A DNA stretch of 64,000 nt. It comes from a virus. The notes beneath the pieces are model-generated. The model did not search any database. It was not told the DNA's origin and worked only from the letters and a program-made list of their open reading frames with translations. Below, in pieces: positions 1 through 6,144 of the stretch (positions within the stretch are counted from its first letter, which is position 1; every line of letters begins with the position of its first letter). A program made the translations under genes and the position numbers. Location: IMG/VR virus record IMGVR_UViG_3300008107_000003, positions 1 through 64,000 of that record; one strand, 5' to 3'.

Positions 1-110
1 AACTCACCACCAGTATCCTGCTCTACAATACAAACAGGATTTCCTTCCATGATGTTAGCAAAACGGTTCTTTGCCTTGCTAGATTTAGGTTTTACAATAA
101 CCTTTCTCAT
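1..110 (-). CDS. Conserved small protein, C-terminus beyond window
   Basis: An ATG at 110 opens a frame that runs off the left edge, so only the first 36 residues are seen. They are basic (MRKVIVKPKS) and then become less charged (VCIVEQDTGG). The start overlaps the stop of the preceding membrane ORF in an ATGA arrangement, and a sigma70-like promoter lies about 50 bp upstream. I recognise no family. The truncation is due to the window edge. Confidence 0.6.
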   Translation of the reverse strand, partial: MRKVIVKPKSSKAKNRFANIMEGNPVCIVEQDTGGE

Positions 111-247
111 GCTTTTAGATGCTTGATCAGTTCAGGGAAGTTTGCTTTACCATGTAATAATACCCCGCCTACCACGCACATGTCAAGTAGGAAGAGTATT
201 AGTAAAAATAATGTCAGGTATAACTTATCCTTATCAGACGGGTTCAT
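107..247 (-). CDS. Small membrane protein, 46 aa
   Basis: After a short charged N-terminus (MNPSDKDK) comes one very hydrophobic stretch (LYLTLFLLILFLLDMCVVGG) that should span the membrane, then a basic tail ending KHLKA. The start overlaps the stop of the upstream gene (ATGA) and the stop overlaps the next ATG in the same way. This coupling supports a real gene although it is tiny. Function unknown. It contains an internal promoter for the next gene. Confidence 0.6.
   Translation of the reverse strand: MNPSDKDKLYLTLFLLILFLLDMCVVGGVLLHGKANFPELIKHLKA
157..186 (-). promoter_or_regulatory. Sigma70-type early promoter (TTGACA-N18-TATTAT)
   Basis: On the minus strand TTGACA (186..181) is followed after 18 bp by TATTAT (162..157). 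The predicted start near 150 is about 40 nt before the ATG at 110. The site lies inside the 46-aa membrane gene. Confidence 0.6.
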
Positions 248-531
248 GATGTAGTTCTATAATCACCAGATTTGTAACGACGATATGATGCTAGATTGCG
301 TGGTTCAAAATCAAAGAAATCACAACGAATTTCAAACCATTTCCATCTAAATGAGAACCCAACATCACGGGGTCCAATACCAACAATTAGAAATGGAATC
401 CAACTAGGATCAGGATATTGATCCCATTGAACTACTAAATCAACGAGAGCAAATCTAGGATAACATGAGAGGACTTGGAAGTACCATTCATGTCCATAAT
501 CTTCATAGTGACAGTAATCAAGGAGTTTCAC
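244..531 (-). CDS. Hypothetical protein, 95 aa, GTG start
   Basis: The protein is rich in aromatic residues (YHWYF, many Trp and Tyr) and has no obvious membrane segment or motif that I recognise. It starts at GTG, overlapping the upstream TGA by 4 bp, with a purine-rich AAAGAGAT stretch in front. A strong promoter ends about 20 nt upstream. It belongs to the run of small early-type genes at the left of the window. Confidence 0.7.
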   Translation of the reverse strand: MKLLDYCHYEDYGHEWYFQVLSCYPRFALVDLVVQWDQYPDPSWIPFLIVGIGPRDVGFSFRWKWFEIRCDFFDFEPRNLASYRRYKSGDYRTTS

Positions 532-731
532 AGGTTTTCTATCTCTTTGGATAACGTCATCATATCACCCTTGTCCAGCACTGTCAAGTTATTCATCTTC
601 TGTGCTGTCATGGTTCTCACATGTTCCATAGTTTTACGAATGATAGCAGCAACAAGTTTGTTCTCAGTATCTGCCCAAGTATTACGTTCATTCCATATTT
701 CAGTCATTAACTGTTGCGCTCTGTCACTCAC
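528..731 (-). CDS. Hypothetical helical protein, 67 aa, GTG start
   Basis: A mostly alpha-helical, charged protein (MSDRAQQLMTEIWNERN start, KEIENL end). The start codon is GTG with GAGGT about 9 nt upstream, and it overlaps the stop of the preceding gene by 8 bp. A promoter for the next gene lies within its last third. No family recognised. Confidence 0.65.
   Translation of the reverse strand: MSDRAQQLMTEIWNERNTWADTENKLVAAIIRKTMEHVRTMTAQKMNNLTVLDKGDMMTLSKEIENL
559..587 (-). promoter_or_regulatory. Sigma70-type early promoter (TTGACA-N17-TATGAT)
   Basis: A perfect -35 box (587..582), 17-bp spacer and TATGAT (564..559). Expected start is near 552, about 20 nt upstream of the GTG at 531. It is intragenic, inside the 67-aa gene. 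Confidence 0.75.
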
Positions 732-939
732 GATTTACTACCTCAAAACATACTGAATTAAATTTTCCTTTGATCCCTCTAAGTTCTATCTTAGTATGTT
801 GAGAATGTACATACACATGCTCAACATAATATCGATCACCTATGAATAATAAACCGTTAGGGTCATCATTATTACCCCATCGTATCTGTTCTATAGAACA
901 TCCTAGAAACTTTACTGTATCTCCTACTTTAATATTCAT
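724..939 (-). CDS. Hypothetical protein, 71 aa
   Basis: The beta-rich sequence begins MNIKVGDTVKFLG, resembling small SH3-like or KOW-like barrel proteins ('VGDTVKF'), but this is only a resemblance. There is no signal peptide or membrane segment. The ATG at 939 overlaps the stop of the preceding 54-aa gene. Function unknown. Confidence 0.7.
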   Translation of the reverse strand: MNIKVGDTVKFLGCSIEQIRWGNNDDPNGLLFIGDRYYVEHVYVHSQHTKIELRGIKGKFNSVCFEVVNRE

Positions 940-1100
940 ATGATCCCCATATACTTAAGATAGCGTCTGTATGCAGCATATCGTCCTAAACTAGGTTGAT
1001 CTTTAACTCCTAATTGATGACATATTTCACAATACATTAACCATTCATACCATGGAGTAGTGGGATCTAATACATGATAAGGATAATCAGAGTTTTCCAC
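936..1100 (-). CDS. Small protein, 54 aa, GTG start
   Basis: Frame from GTG at 1100 to TGA at 936, with GAGGG about 8 nt before the GTG. The product contains PWYEWLMYCEICHQLG, with a CxxC pair, and a basic aromatic tail (RYAAYRRYLKYMG). It overlaps the upstream gene by 14 bp and the downstream ATG by 3 bp. I infer a coding gene from the RBS, the overlaps and protein-like composition. No family recognised. Confidence 0.6.
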   Translation of the reverse strand: MENSDYPYHVLDPTTPWYEWLMYCEICHQLGVKDQPSLGRYAAYRRYLKYMGII

Positions 1101-1296
1101 CTACAATTCCCTCATGTTTGATAGTATTAGTATCATCCCAACCATCTTGCAATCCTTTCAGATAAAATCGTGTACCAGAGATACATTGATCTTCTGTCAT
1201 TGCAGTGATCAATGGTTTCCCATCTTTATCAAATGAATGCCAGAGACCATATTTAGTTTCTTCACAGTAGAAAGCATTATCAATTAAATCTTTCAT
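1087..1296 (-). CDS. Hypothetical protein, 69 aa
   Basis: An acidic to neutral protein beginning MKDLIDNAFYCEETKYGLW. It has no membrane segment. Its ATG overlaps the TGA of the 22-codon ORF upstream. It looks like one of the small conserved cyanophage proteins, but I cannot name a family. Confidence 0.7.
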   Translation of the reverse strand: MKDLIDNAFYCEETKYGLWHSFDKDGKPLITAMTEDQCISGTRFYLKGLQDGWDDTNTIKHEGIVGGKL

Positions 1297-1361
1297 TTTT
1301 TAAATGGTTTCTTTACAGTGTATGTATGGTAATTACCAAAGATTTTAACAGTTTTTGTCAT
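1293..1361 (-). CDS. Possible micro-ORF, 22 aa
   Basis: ATG at 1361 to TGA at 1293 encodes a basic peptide (MTKTVKIFGNYHTYTVKKPF, then KK). It fills the gap between two genes exactly and couples to the next ATG by an ATGA overlap. There is no convincing RBS, so it may be chance. Confidence 0.4.
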   Translation of the reverse strand: MTKTVKIFGNYHTYTVKKPFKK

Positions 1362-1366
1362 AATTT

Positions 1367-1894
1367 TTAAATCCATTCAGGTTTTCGTTCTGGCATACGA
1401 AGATAATTAGATGCAGCCCAAGGTTTGCTGCTAACGTACATCTTGTAAGCAGTAAAAGTGTCAATGCTTGTGTCAAGTTTAAACTCATCTGGCATTGCTC
1501 GTACAAAATTGTCTGCCATACCATAGCATGTTACTGCTTTTCCTGTTTTTCTATGAAACAGTTTCTTTGCCTCAAACAAAGACTTTCTACAGGCATGTTG
1601 TTTACCATATCGATGAGTGTATTCTGTGCAAAGTGCAAGACCATGCACAATTAACCAGGCAGTATTATAGATATTCTTTGCTGCCCATTGTGTACAGGGA
1701 TGATTACGAAATGCACCTTTCTCAGTGCTATAATCACATCCATCTTGTTTAGGTACAGTTCCCCAATCATAATACCATTTAGAATATACAATCGAAAGCA
1801 TTTGACAACTTTCTAGAGGCATTTTAACTACATGTTTGTCAGGTAGACAACGTGCTGAGGCATGAGGATTGGGATCTGTAACAAAGATGTTCAT
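1367..1894 (-). CDS. Conserved phage protein, T4 NrdC.11-like
   Basis: 175 aa. The N-terminal pattern DPNPHASARCLPDKHVVKM followed by LESCQMLS matches a family common in T4-like phages, which I recall as related to T4 NrdC.11 and resembling the start of pyrimidine-dimer glycosylase-type proteins. Conserved-looking Cys, His and Trp residues run through the middle (HPCTQWAAKN, HGLALCTEY). There is no signal peptide. Function is not established. The family link is from memory of the pattern, not a search. Confidence 0.75.
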   Translation of the reverse strand: MNIFVTDPNPHASARCLPDKHVVKMPLESCQMLSIVYSKWYYDWGTVPKQDGCDYSTEKGAFRNHPCTQWAAKNIYNTAWLIVHGLALCTEYTHRYGKQHACRKSLFEAKKLFHRKTGKAVTCYGMADNFVRAMPDEFKLDTSIDTFTAYKMYVSSKPWAASNYLRMPERKPEWI

Positions 1895-1897
1895 TGT

Positions 1898-2221
1898 TTA
1901 TTCAAACTCTCCTGTTGAGTTGTTAACTGTTGCTGTGTGATATACGCCCTCAATTCTGGCGTCTCCTCCCACTCCCATACTGTACCGTCCTTTTGAGTGT
2001 AGGACTTCTGAATAAGTTGAATTTTCATAAATCTCAATGTTAATAGTTTGTTCGTCGTTCCAATGTCTAATCACGCCTGCCACAATAAAACAGTTAGTGA
2101 CAAGATATGTAGTAAAGATGAAAGTACGGATGATGGCAACTTTATCTGCTTCATGATCTTTGTTGCTTGCTTTTTGCCCTAGTGCTTTTGCCCACCAGCG
2201 CCAGATCATTCGTTTTTTCAT
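1898..2221 (-). CDS. Hypothetical membrane protein, 107 aa
   Basis: A basic Trp-rich N-terminus (MKKRMIWRWWAK) precedes one predicted transmembrane helix at about residues 30-52 (AIIRTFIFTTYLVTNCFIVA), then a polar beta-like domain. The positive-inside rule suggests a cytoplasmic N-terminus. Its ATG overlaps the TGA of the upstream 50-aa gene. Function unknown. Confidence 0.7.
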   Translation of the reverse strand: MKKRMIWRWWAKALGQKASNKDHEADKVAIIRTFIFTTYLVTNCFIVAGVIRHWNDEQTINIEIYENSTYSEVLHSKGRYSMGVGGDARIEGVYHTATVNNSTGEFE

Positions 2222-2370
2222 AGTTGTTTTAAGTATTCGTGATATAGTTTGATATATTTTTGATATAGTAATTCTAGATACTGTGCATCTTCAGTTTGAT
2301 TGAGTTCTAACATACGATCTCTAGCATCCTGCAGAAGATCACAAATTCGCATAACTCTTAGGTGTTTCAT
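2218..2370 (-). CDS. Small helical protein, 50 aa
   Basis: Frame from ATG 2370 to TGA 2218. The product is a highly charged helix (MKHLRVMRICDLLQDARDRM start, YHEYLKQL end). It is linked by ATG/stop overlaps on both sides (TAATG-type upstream, ATGA downstream). No family recognised. Confidence 0.6.
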   Translation of the reverse strand: MKHLRVMRICDLLQDARDRMLELNQTEDAQYLELLYQKYIKLYHEYLKQL

Positions 2371-2546
2371 TAAGTAGGTTGTTCTCTTGTCTGAGTATAG
2401 GCAAGGTCGAACAACTCGTCAAGAATATGTGAGCATTCCCAATAATCTTGACTATCAAGCAATGTTTTCTCAAATTGATACCGACGTACAGCAGAATAAA
2501 CAGTCTGCCACTGACGATCAGTTAGATTCGGAATAGTCTGGTTCAT
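2370..2546 (-). CDS. Small protein, 58 aa
   Basis: ATG 2546 to TAA 2370. The sequence is helical and polar (MNQTIPNLTDRQWQTVYSAV), with an acidic middle (ECSHILDELFDLAY). It overlaps the preceding 57-aa gene by 29 bp. This is long for such overlaps, but both frames look protein-like. Unknown function. Confidence 0.6.
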   Translation of the reverse strand: MNQTIPNLTDRQWQTVYSAVRRYQFEKTLLDSQDYWECSHILDELFDLAYTQTREQPT

Positions 2547-2691
2547 GATACTTTAGATACTCACGGAAGGTCATTTTGATTTCTTTGATTGTCATGCCAC
2601 AGTGTTTTGCTGCAGCAGGAAGATTCATAGTAGCACGAAAAAGTGCCTCATGTGCTTCTCTCACATTTTCGGGTGTGGTCTTATTTGTCAT
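2518..2691 (-). CDS. Small HTH-like protein, 57 aa
   Basis: ATG 2691 to TGA 2518. The stretch LPAAAKHCGMTIKEIKMTFR looks like a helix-turn-helix: helix, glycine turn, then a basic recognition helix. A small DNA-binding regulator is therefore possible, but this rests on pattern only. It overlaps both neighbours (11 bp upstream, 29 bp downstream). Confidence 0.65.
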   Translation of the reverse strand: MTNKTTPENVREAHEALFRATMNLPAAAKHCGMTIKEIKMTFREYLKYHEPDYSESN

Positions 2692-2875
2692 AATTCATAC
2701 TTTCAAACTTATCCATCAGACCATCAAACGTTTGAATTTGTTCAATGCGACAGATAGATTCAGAGATTGCATTGCAAACTACAGGACGTTCGTTTCGTGC
2801 TGCAAATGCAAGTGCATTACGCAAAGATGCTTGTGCTTCTTTCAGACTGTCTTCAACTTGTTGAGATAGTGCCAT
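2681..2875 (-). CDS. Hypothetical helical protein, 64 aa
   Basis: Mostly alpha-helical (MALSQQVEDSLKEAQASLRN), with two cysteines later in the chain. The ATG shares one base with the TAA/TGA region of the next upstream gene at 2875. A sigma70-like promoter lies about 60 bp upstream. No family recognised. Confidence 0.7.
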   Translation of the reverse strand: MALSQQVEDSLKEAQASLRNALAFAARNERPVVCNAISESICRIEQIQTFDGLMDKFESMNYDK

Positions 2876-3060
2876 TAGTCAGATGCTCTCCATTGTCTAA
2901 GTTTGCATTGTTGTGATTGATATTCTTCCACCATCTCCAGAATACGATGAGCAGTGCATTTTGTCAACTGATCATCCCAACTCTCACCGTTACATCCGTC
3001 TACCCACACATTATATAATTCTGTGCAGATACTATCAATTAGTACATCATACTTCGTCAT
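2875..3060 (-). CDS. Hypothetical protein, 61 aa
   Basis: Begins MTKYDVLIDSICTELYNVWV and ends in a basic tail (QCKLRQWRASD). Four cysteines are spread through it without a clear zinc-binding spacing. It overlaps the upstream gene by 14 bp and contains an intragenic promoter. Function unknown. Confidence 0.7.
   Translation of the reverse strand: MTKYDVLIDSICTELYNVWVDGCNGESWDDQLTKCTAHRILEMVEEYQSQQCKLRQWRASD
2939..2967 (-). promoter_or_regulatory. Sigma70-type promoter (TTGACA-N17-TATTCT)
   Basis: TTGACA at 2967..2962 and TATTCT at 2944..2939, spacer 17 bp, inside the 61-aa gene. It would feed the gene starting at 2875 with a leader of roughly 55 nt. Confidence 0.55.
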
Positions 3061-3295
3061 CAGTCAACACCTTTTTAAGTAGTTCTGTTACAGGTTTATT
3101 ACGATCATATCCACGAATACTTCCTCGTTTAATAACAGGAGATCCTGCAATAGGTTCTGGTTCATAGATCTCATAATCGTAGTTATGTTTTGCTGCAAAT
3201 CCCTTACCAGTAGTATTCCAGATACGAATTTCAGCAAGTTGTTTACCACCAATCGTCATACCGAATGGTTCAAGTTCAATTTTTACACGAAGCAT
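3047..3295 (-). CDS. Hypothetical protein, 82 aa
   Basis: The ATG at 3295 (MLRVKIELEPFGMTIGG) is preferred over an in-frame TTG three codons upstream, because a promoter predicts a transcript start near 3310. The product is basic and beta-rich with the segment NYDYEIYEPEPIAGSPVIKR. No membrane helix or known motif. It lies directly downstream of the Dam-like gene but has its own promoter. Confidence 0.7.
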   Translation of the reverse strand: MLRVKIELEPFGMTIGGKQLAEIRIWNTTGKGFAAKHNYDYEIYEPEPIAGSPVIKRGSIRGYDRNKPVTELLKKVLTDDEV

Positions 3296-3316
3296 AGGTC
3301 TCAAGCGGTGAAGGAT

Positions 3317-3345
3317 AGTGTAGGATAATTAAAGCAGGGTGTCAA
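3317..3345 (-). promoter_or_regulatory. Sigma70-type promoter overlapping dam stop
   Basis: TTGACA (3345..3340), 17-bp spacer, TACACT (3322..3317). The -35 lies inside the last codons of the Dam-like gene and the stop codon falls in the spacer. The start near 3310 precedes the ATG at 3295. Confidence 0.7.
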
Positions 3346-4150
3346 GAGGTGACACATCATAATTAGTAATGTATAGATGACTTACCTTGTTGCCAGAATT
3401 ATCTCTACCAACAAAGTTCTGAGAATATTTGAAGTCCTTCGTAATCACGTTGTAATCGGCGTAAGCATCACGGTAGAACTCATTATCGCAATGGACTACC
3501 ATCCACTTCGCAGAAGTTGTCTGAAGGCATCCTAGAAGGTCCTGGTGAAGATTTAATCCACCATCTCCCTCAGTATAACCCAAACGATCTAGATATGGTG
3601 GATCAACGAATACAAAATCATTCTCTGTCAATCCATCAAATACTTTCTCAAAACTACCATGATCAATGTCACACTTGTGCAGAAACTTATGATGCTGTAG
3701 TGATAGATTGCAACTGAGTTTTTTATAATGTCCAAATGGCACATTAAACTCACCTTTAGAGTTATATCTCTCCATACCAGAAAAACACAGTTGCCTTACA
3801 ATAATATAAGCAATTGCTCGACTATCAAGATCAGTTGTATGTGACCATGGTTGATTAATGATCTCTCTAGATTTGTAATACAATTTCTCTAGATCATCAT
3901 GTTCTAGCAGTTTATACTGATCGATCCATGCTTGTACATCAGGATATAGAACTGGACTACCAATAACACGATACAAATTAATGACATCACGGTTAATATC
4001 ATTAAGATGTGCCATAGTTTCTAGACCAAAACTAACTGCAGCACCACCACAGAAAGGTTCAATAATCTTAGAATAAGTCTTTGGCAGAATAGTTTGAATG
4101 AAGGGCAGTTCTTTGCTTTTGCCACCCTGATATTTAATAATTGGTTTCAT
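3329..4150 (-). CDS. dam: DNA adenine methyltransferase (Dam, D12 class)
   Basis: 273 aa, normal size for a Dam-type N6-adenine methyltransferase acting on phage DNA. The N-terminal KYQGGK segment and IEPFCGG (residues 30-36) form the S-adenosylmethionine pocket, and the catalytic DPPY motif is at 183-186. The motif order (FxG first, DPPY second) fits the alpha/D12 class. No restriction partner is visible, so it is an orphan enzyme, probably protecting phage DNA or marking it. The ATG overlaps the stop of the next upstream gene by 4 bp. The recognition site cannot be told from sequence. Confidence 0.92.
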   Translation of the reverse strand: MKPIIKYQGGKSKELPFIQTILPKTYSKIIEPFCGGAAVSFGLETMAHLNDINRDVINLYRVIGSPVLYPDVQAWIDQYKLLEHDDLEKLYYKSREIINQPWSHTTDLDSRAIAYIIVRQLCFSGMERYNSKGEFNVPFGHYKKLSCNLSLQHHKFLHKCDIDHGSFEKVFDGLTENDFVFVDPPYLDRLGYTEGDGGLNLHQDLLGCLQTTSAKWMVVHCDNEFYRDAYADYNVITKDFKYSQNFVGRDNSGNKVSHLYITNYDVSPLDTLL

Positions 4151-4482
4151 ACTGTGAGAAGTCTAAATGCGAGATAAATTGCACCACATGCTAGAAGAAT
4201 AGGCCAAGCAGTGATAGCGATGTAGATGACAAATAATACCACACAAAAGGCAAGAAATCCCATGATGGCATCACCATCTCCATCGCGTACTAGACCAGTA
4301 TTAGAAGAAGATTTAGCATACATATCTCCTTCATAACGAGAACCTTTAGGGAAACAATTAATTACATCTCCAGGATTAAGTTGCTGAGCAAGAGCAAGAG
4401 CATCCTGATGATTAATTGCTTCTACTTCAGTCCATCGCAACTGTCCTGAAGGTGTTTTGATTAAGCAGCGCCAAGTGGTCAT
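4147..4482 (-). CDS. Hypothetical membrane protein, 111 aa
   Basis: A soluble N-terminal region of about 70 residues (MTTWRCLIKTPSGQLRWTEV) is followed by a C-terminal hydrophobic segment long enough for two helices (AIMGFLAFCVVLFVIYIAIT, then WPILLACGAIYLAFRLL). AAGGAA lies about 8 nt before the ATG. A perfect sigma70 promoter precedes it, so it probably heads a transcript that also carries dam. Function unknown. Confidence 0.75.
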   Translation of the reverse strand: MTTWRCLIKTPSGQLRWTEVEAINHQDALALAQQLNPGDVINCFPKGSRYEGDMYAKSSSNTGLVRDGDGDAIMGFLAFCVVLFVIYIAITAWPILLACGAIYLAFRLLTV

Positions 4483-4504
4483 TTGTTTTTTCCTTACATG
4501 AAAA

Positions 4505-4533
4505 ATTGTACATCAAAAAAGGGGGCGTGTCAA
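4505..4533 (-). promoter_or_regulatory. Perfect sigma70 promoter, -35 in terminator loop
   Basis: TTGACA (4533..4528), spacer 17, TACAAT (4510..4505). The -35 hexamer is the loop of a GC-rich hairpin at 4521-4538. Transcript start is expected near 4498, ahead of the ATG at 4482. Confidence 0.8.
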
Positions 4534-4538
4534 CCCCC
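4515..4538 (-). terminator. Rho-independent terminator
   Basis: In the minus-strand RNA, GGGGG, an 8-nt loop TTGACACG, CCCCC, then six U. It would end transcripts from the gene at 4566-5006. The loop doubles as the -35 of the next promoter. Confidence 0.75.
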
Positions 4539-4565
4539 TGATCAATAAGTAATACTTATAGGTTA

Positions 4566-5006
4566 TTAGCAGTCATATTCTTTTACCTCATCGAGTTGAT
4601 GTTCTAACTCCATGCGTTCTTCGGTTACTTGTTTAAGAGAAGAAACTACACTACGATAATTTGATTGACATTGATCGTAAAGATCTTGGAGTTTATTATA
4701 CTCATCAATAGCAGCACGATAATTCTTGTAGATCTGCTCTTTATCATTCTCAGTGTAAGCAGGATCATCAGAATAGAGAGCATCATGCTTCATATCTTGA
4801 ATGTTTTCTTTACTGGATCGTACTATCTCATTCCATGCCTCTGTAAATGTTCGATCTTGAACATCAACATAATGCTCTAGCAGTGTCAATGCTGCATCAA
4901 TCAATTTAGGTTCATAGTTACTATCTCGCAAAATATCACGAACAGTGAGATAACTGGTGATAGTTTCACTCAAATCATTCATTACTTTCCAATAAGGACT
5001 GGTCAT
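4566..5006 (-). CDS. Hypothetical coiled-coil protein, 146 aa
   Basis: The C-terminal half (about residues 75-146) is rich in Glu, Lys, Gln and Leu in heptad-like spacing (IDEYNKLQDLYDQCQSNYRS), which predicts a coiled coil. It starts at 5006 or, with a smaller overlap on the upstream gene, at the in-frame ATG at 4982. A terminator follows 25 bp after the stop. No family recognised. Confidence 0.7.
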   Translation of the reverse strand: MTSPYWKVMNDLSETITSYLTVRDILRDSNYEPKLIDAALTLLEHYVDVQDRTFTEAWNEIVRSSKENIQDMKHDALYSDDPAYTENDKEQIYKNYRAAIDEYNKLQDLYDQCQSNYRSVVSSLKQVTEERMELEHQLDEVKEYDC

Positions 5007-5166
5007 AATCTTTTAAGAAGTTTTCTAATGCCATTTCAACCATAGCACCAATTTCCTCCTCTGTCAAGCCATTTAAATGACTATACTTAACATCATTTGG
5101 ATCCCAAGATAGTGTAAATGTTCCATCTGTATTTTCAGTTACTTCTAAACTATCATCAGAGTTCAT
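4975..5166 (-). CDS. Conserved small cyanophage-type protein, 63 aa
   Basis: An acidic protein with the segment TLSWDPNDVKYSHLNGLTEE followed by an amphipathic helix. I have seen this LSWDPND-then-LTEEEI pattern in many cyanophage genomes as a protein of unknown function. It contains an internal promoter for the next gene. Its ATG overlaps the upstream stop. Confidence 0.7.
   Translation of the reverse strand: MNSDDSLEVTENTDGTFTLSWDPNDVKYSHLNGLTEEEIGAMVEMALENFLKDYDQSLLESNE
5039..5067 (-). promoter_or_regulatory. Sigma70-type promoter (TTGACA-N17-TATGGT)
   Basis: TTGACA at 5067..5062, TATGGT at 5044..5039, spacer 17, inside the 63-aa gene. The expected start near 5032 lies about 26 nt before the ATG at 5006. 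Confidence 0.6.
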
Positions 5167-5353
5167 CAGAAATTACCTCCCCTTCATCTTTAATATCGTA
5201 GAGTTTTACAAATAATTTTTGAACTTCATTATTCATTTGTTCCATAGTTTCACTTTTAGAAGTCTTGAGAATTTCCTCAAATGACTGTTGTGCTCCGTTT
5301 AAACAAATTAAAAGAACTGTAAGTTCTTCATTGCTGAGATTTACTGTTTTCAT
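5156..5353 (-). CDS. Hypothetical helical protein, 65 aa
   Basis: Begins MKTVNLSNEELTVLLICLNG and is acidic and helical throughout. It overlaps the genes on both sides (11 and 26 bp). There is no membrane segment or metal site. Function unknown. Confidence 0.65.
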   Translation of the reverse strand: MKTVNLSNEELTVLLICLNGAQQSFEEILKTSKSETMEQMNNEVQKLFVKLYDIKDEGEVISDEL

Positions 5354-5516
5354 TTTTACTTCCCGAATTTATAATAATTTGATCATCCAATCCATCATTA
5401 AATGATTTAACTAGATAATCTTTGATTAATCCCTCATCCATGCCCTCTAGCATGTTATTAATTTGTGTTTTAACATCTTTAAATGTTTTAACTACTAAAT
5501 TGTCCCCATCTTTCAT
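5328..5516 (-). CDS. Hypothetical acidic protein, 62 aa
   Basis: The start is placed at the ATG at 5516, because GGAGG sits 8 nt upstream of it; an earlier in-frame ATG at 5537 lacks such a site. Sequence MKDGDNLVVKTFKDVKTQIN, with an acidic middle and a Ser/Asn/Lys tail. It overlaps the end of the oxygenase-like gene by 29 bp. Confidence 0.65.
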   Translation of the reverse strand: MKDGDNLVVKTFKDVKTQINNMLEGMDEGLIKDYLVKSFNDGLDDQIIINSGSKNENSKSQQ

Positions 5517-6144
5517 GATAAGTTCCTCCAAGATCAAAATTAACTGTGGTTCTTATTCCTTCCCCTTGAGGAAGAGTACCATGAATTAACCAACTCGGAA
5601 AAATTATAATCATGCCTTTTTCTGGGAGAACATGTAATAGTCTTTTCTGAGGGTGATATAAATGACTGTAATTATCAGAGTGCATTACAAAGTATATTGG
5701 TCCTCGATTATCACTCGCACCTACAGTGTCCATTAGTGGAGATGGACCATCTGGCACCTCTGTATATATTACACAAGAAACATAATCTCTGCCATGTTCA
5801 TGAGGGGTATGATAAGAACCTTTATTTCCTGTCACCGTCCATCCAGAAATTATATTTAGTTTACTCCATTCAAATGGCAATAAACCATGATAAACTAATC
5901 GTCTTTGTATAATATCTTCATATGTTTCTTTTACAGTATTCCAATTTTTAGGTAGTTTAGGAATATAATCAGGACTCCATCCAGCAGGTGTAAAATATCT
6001 TTGAAATGATCCTCCACTTGCTGTAGTATAATCACTGTAATCTCTTGGATCTGCTTCTGAAACTATTTCTTCTAAATCTGAAACATTATCTAACTTGTCA
6101 ATAATAATCCAATTATTACCACAAGTAATCAATTCACCACTCAT
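5488..6144 (-). CDS. Putative 2OG-Fe(II) oxygenase
   Basis: 218 aa resembling the phage and marine-bacterial 2-oxoglutarate-dependent oxygenase family with a cupin fold (TIGR02466-like). Candidate iron ligands are H115 and H117 in HTPHEHGRD and H188 in WLIHGT. R198 in GIRTTVNFD is the likely 2-oxoglutarate anchor. The substrate is unknown. Its ATG overlaps the stop of the halogenase-like gene by 4 bp, so the two are translationally coupled and may act on the same molecule. Such oxygenases are frequent in cyanophages. Confidence 0.8.
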   Translation of the reverse strand: MSGELITCGNNWIIIDKLDNVSDLEEIVSEADPRDYSDYTTASGGSFQRYFTPAGWSPDYIPKLPKNWNTVKETYEDIIQRRLVYHGLLPFEWSKLNIISGWTVTGNKGSYHTPHEHGRDYVSCVIYTEVPDGPSPLMDTVGASDNRGPIYFVMHSDNYSHLYHPQKRLLHVLPEKGMIIIFPSWLIHGTLPQGEGIRTTVNFDLGGTYHERWGQFSS

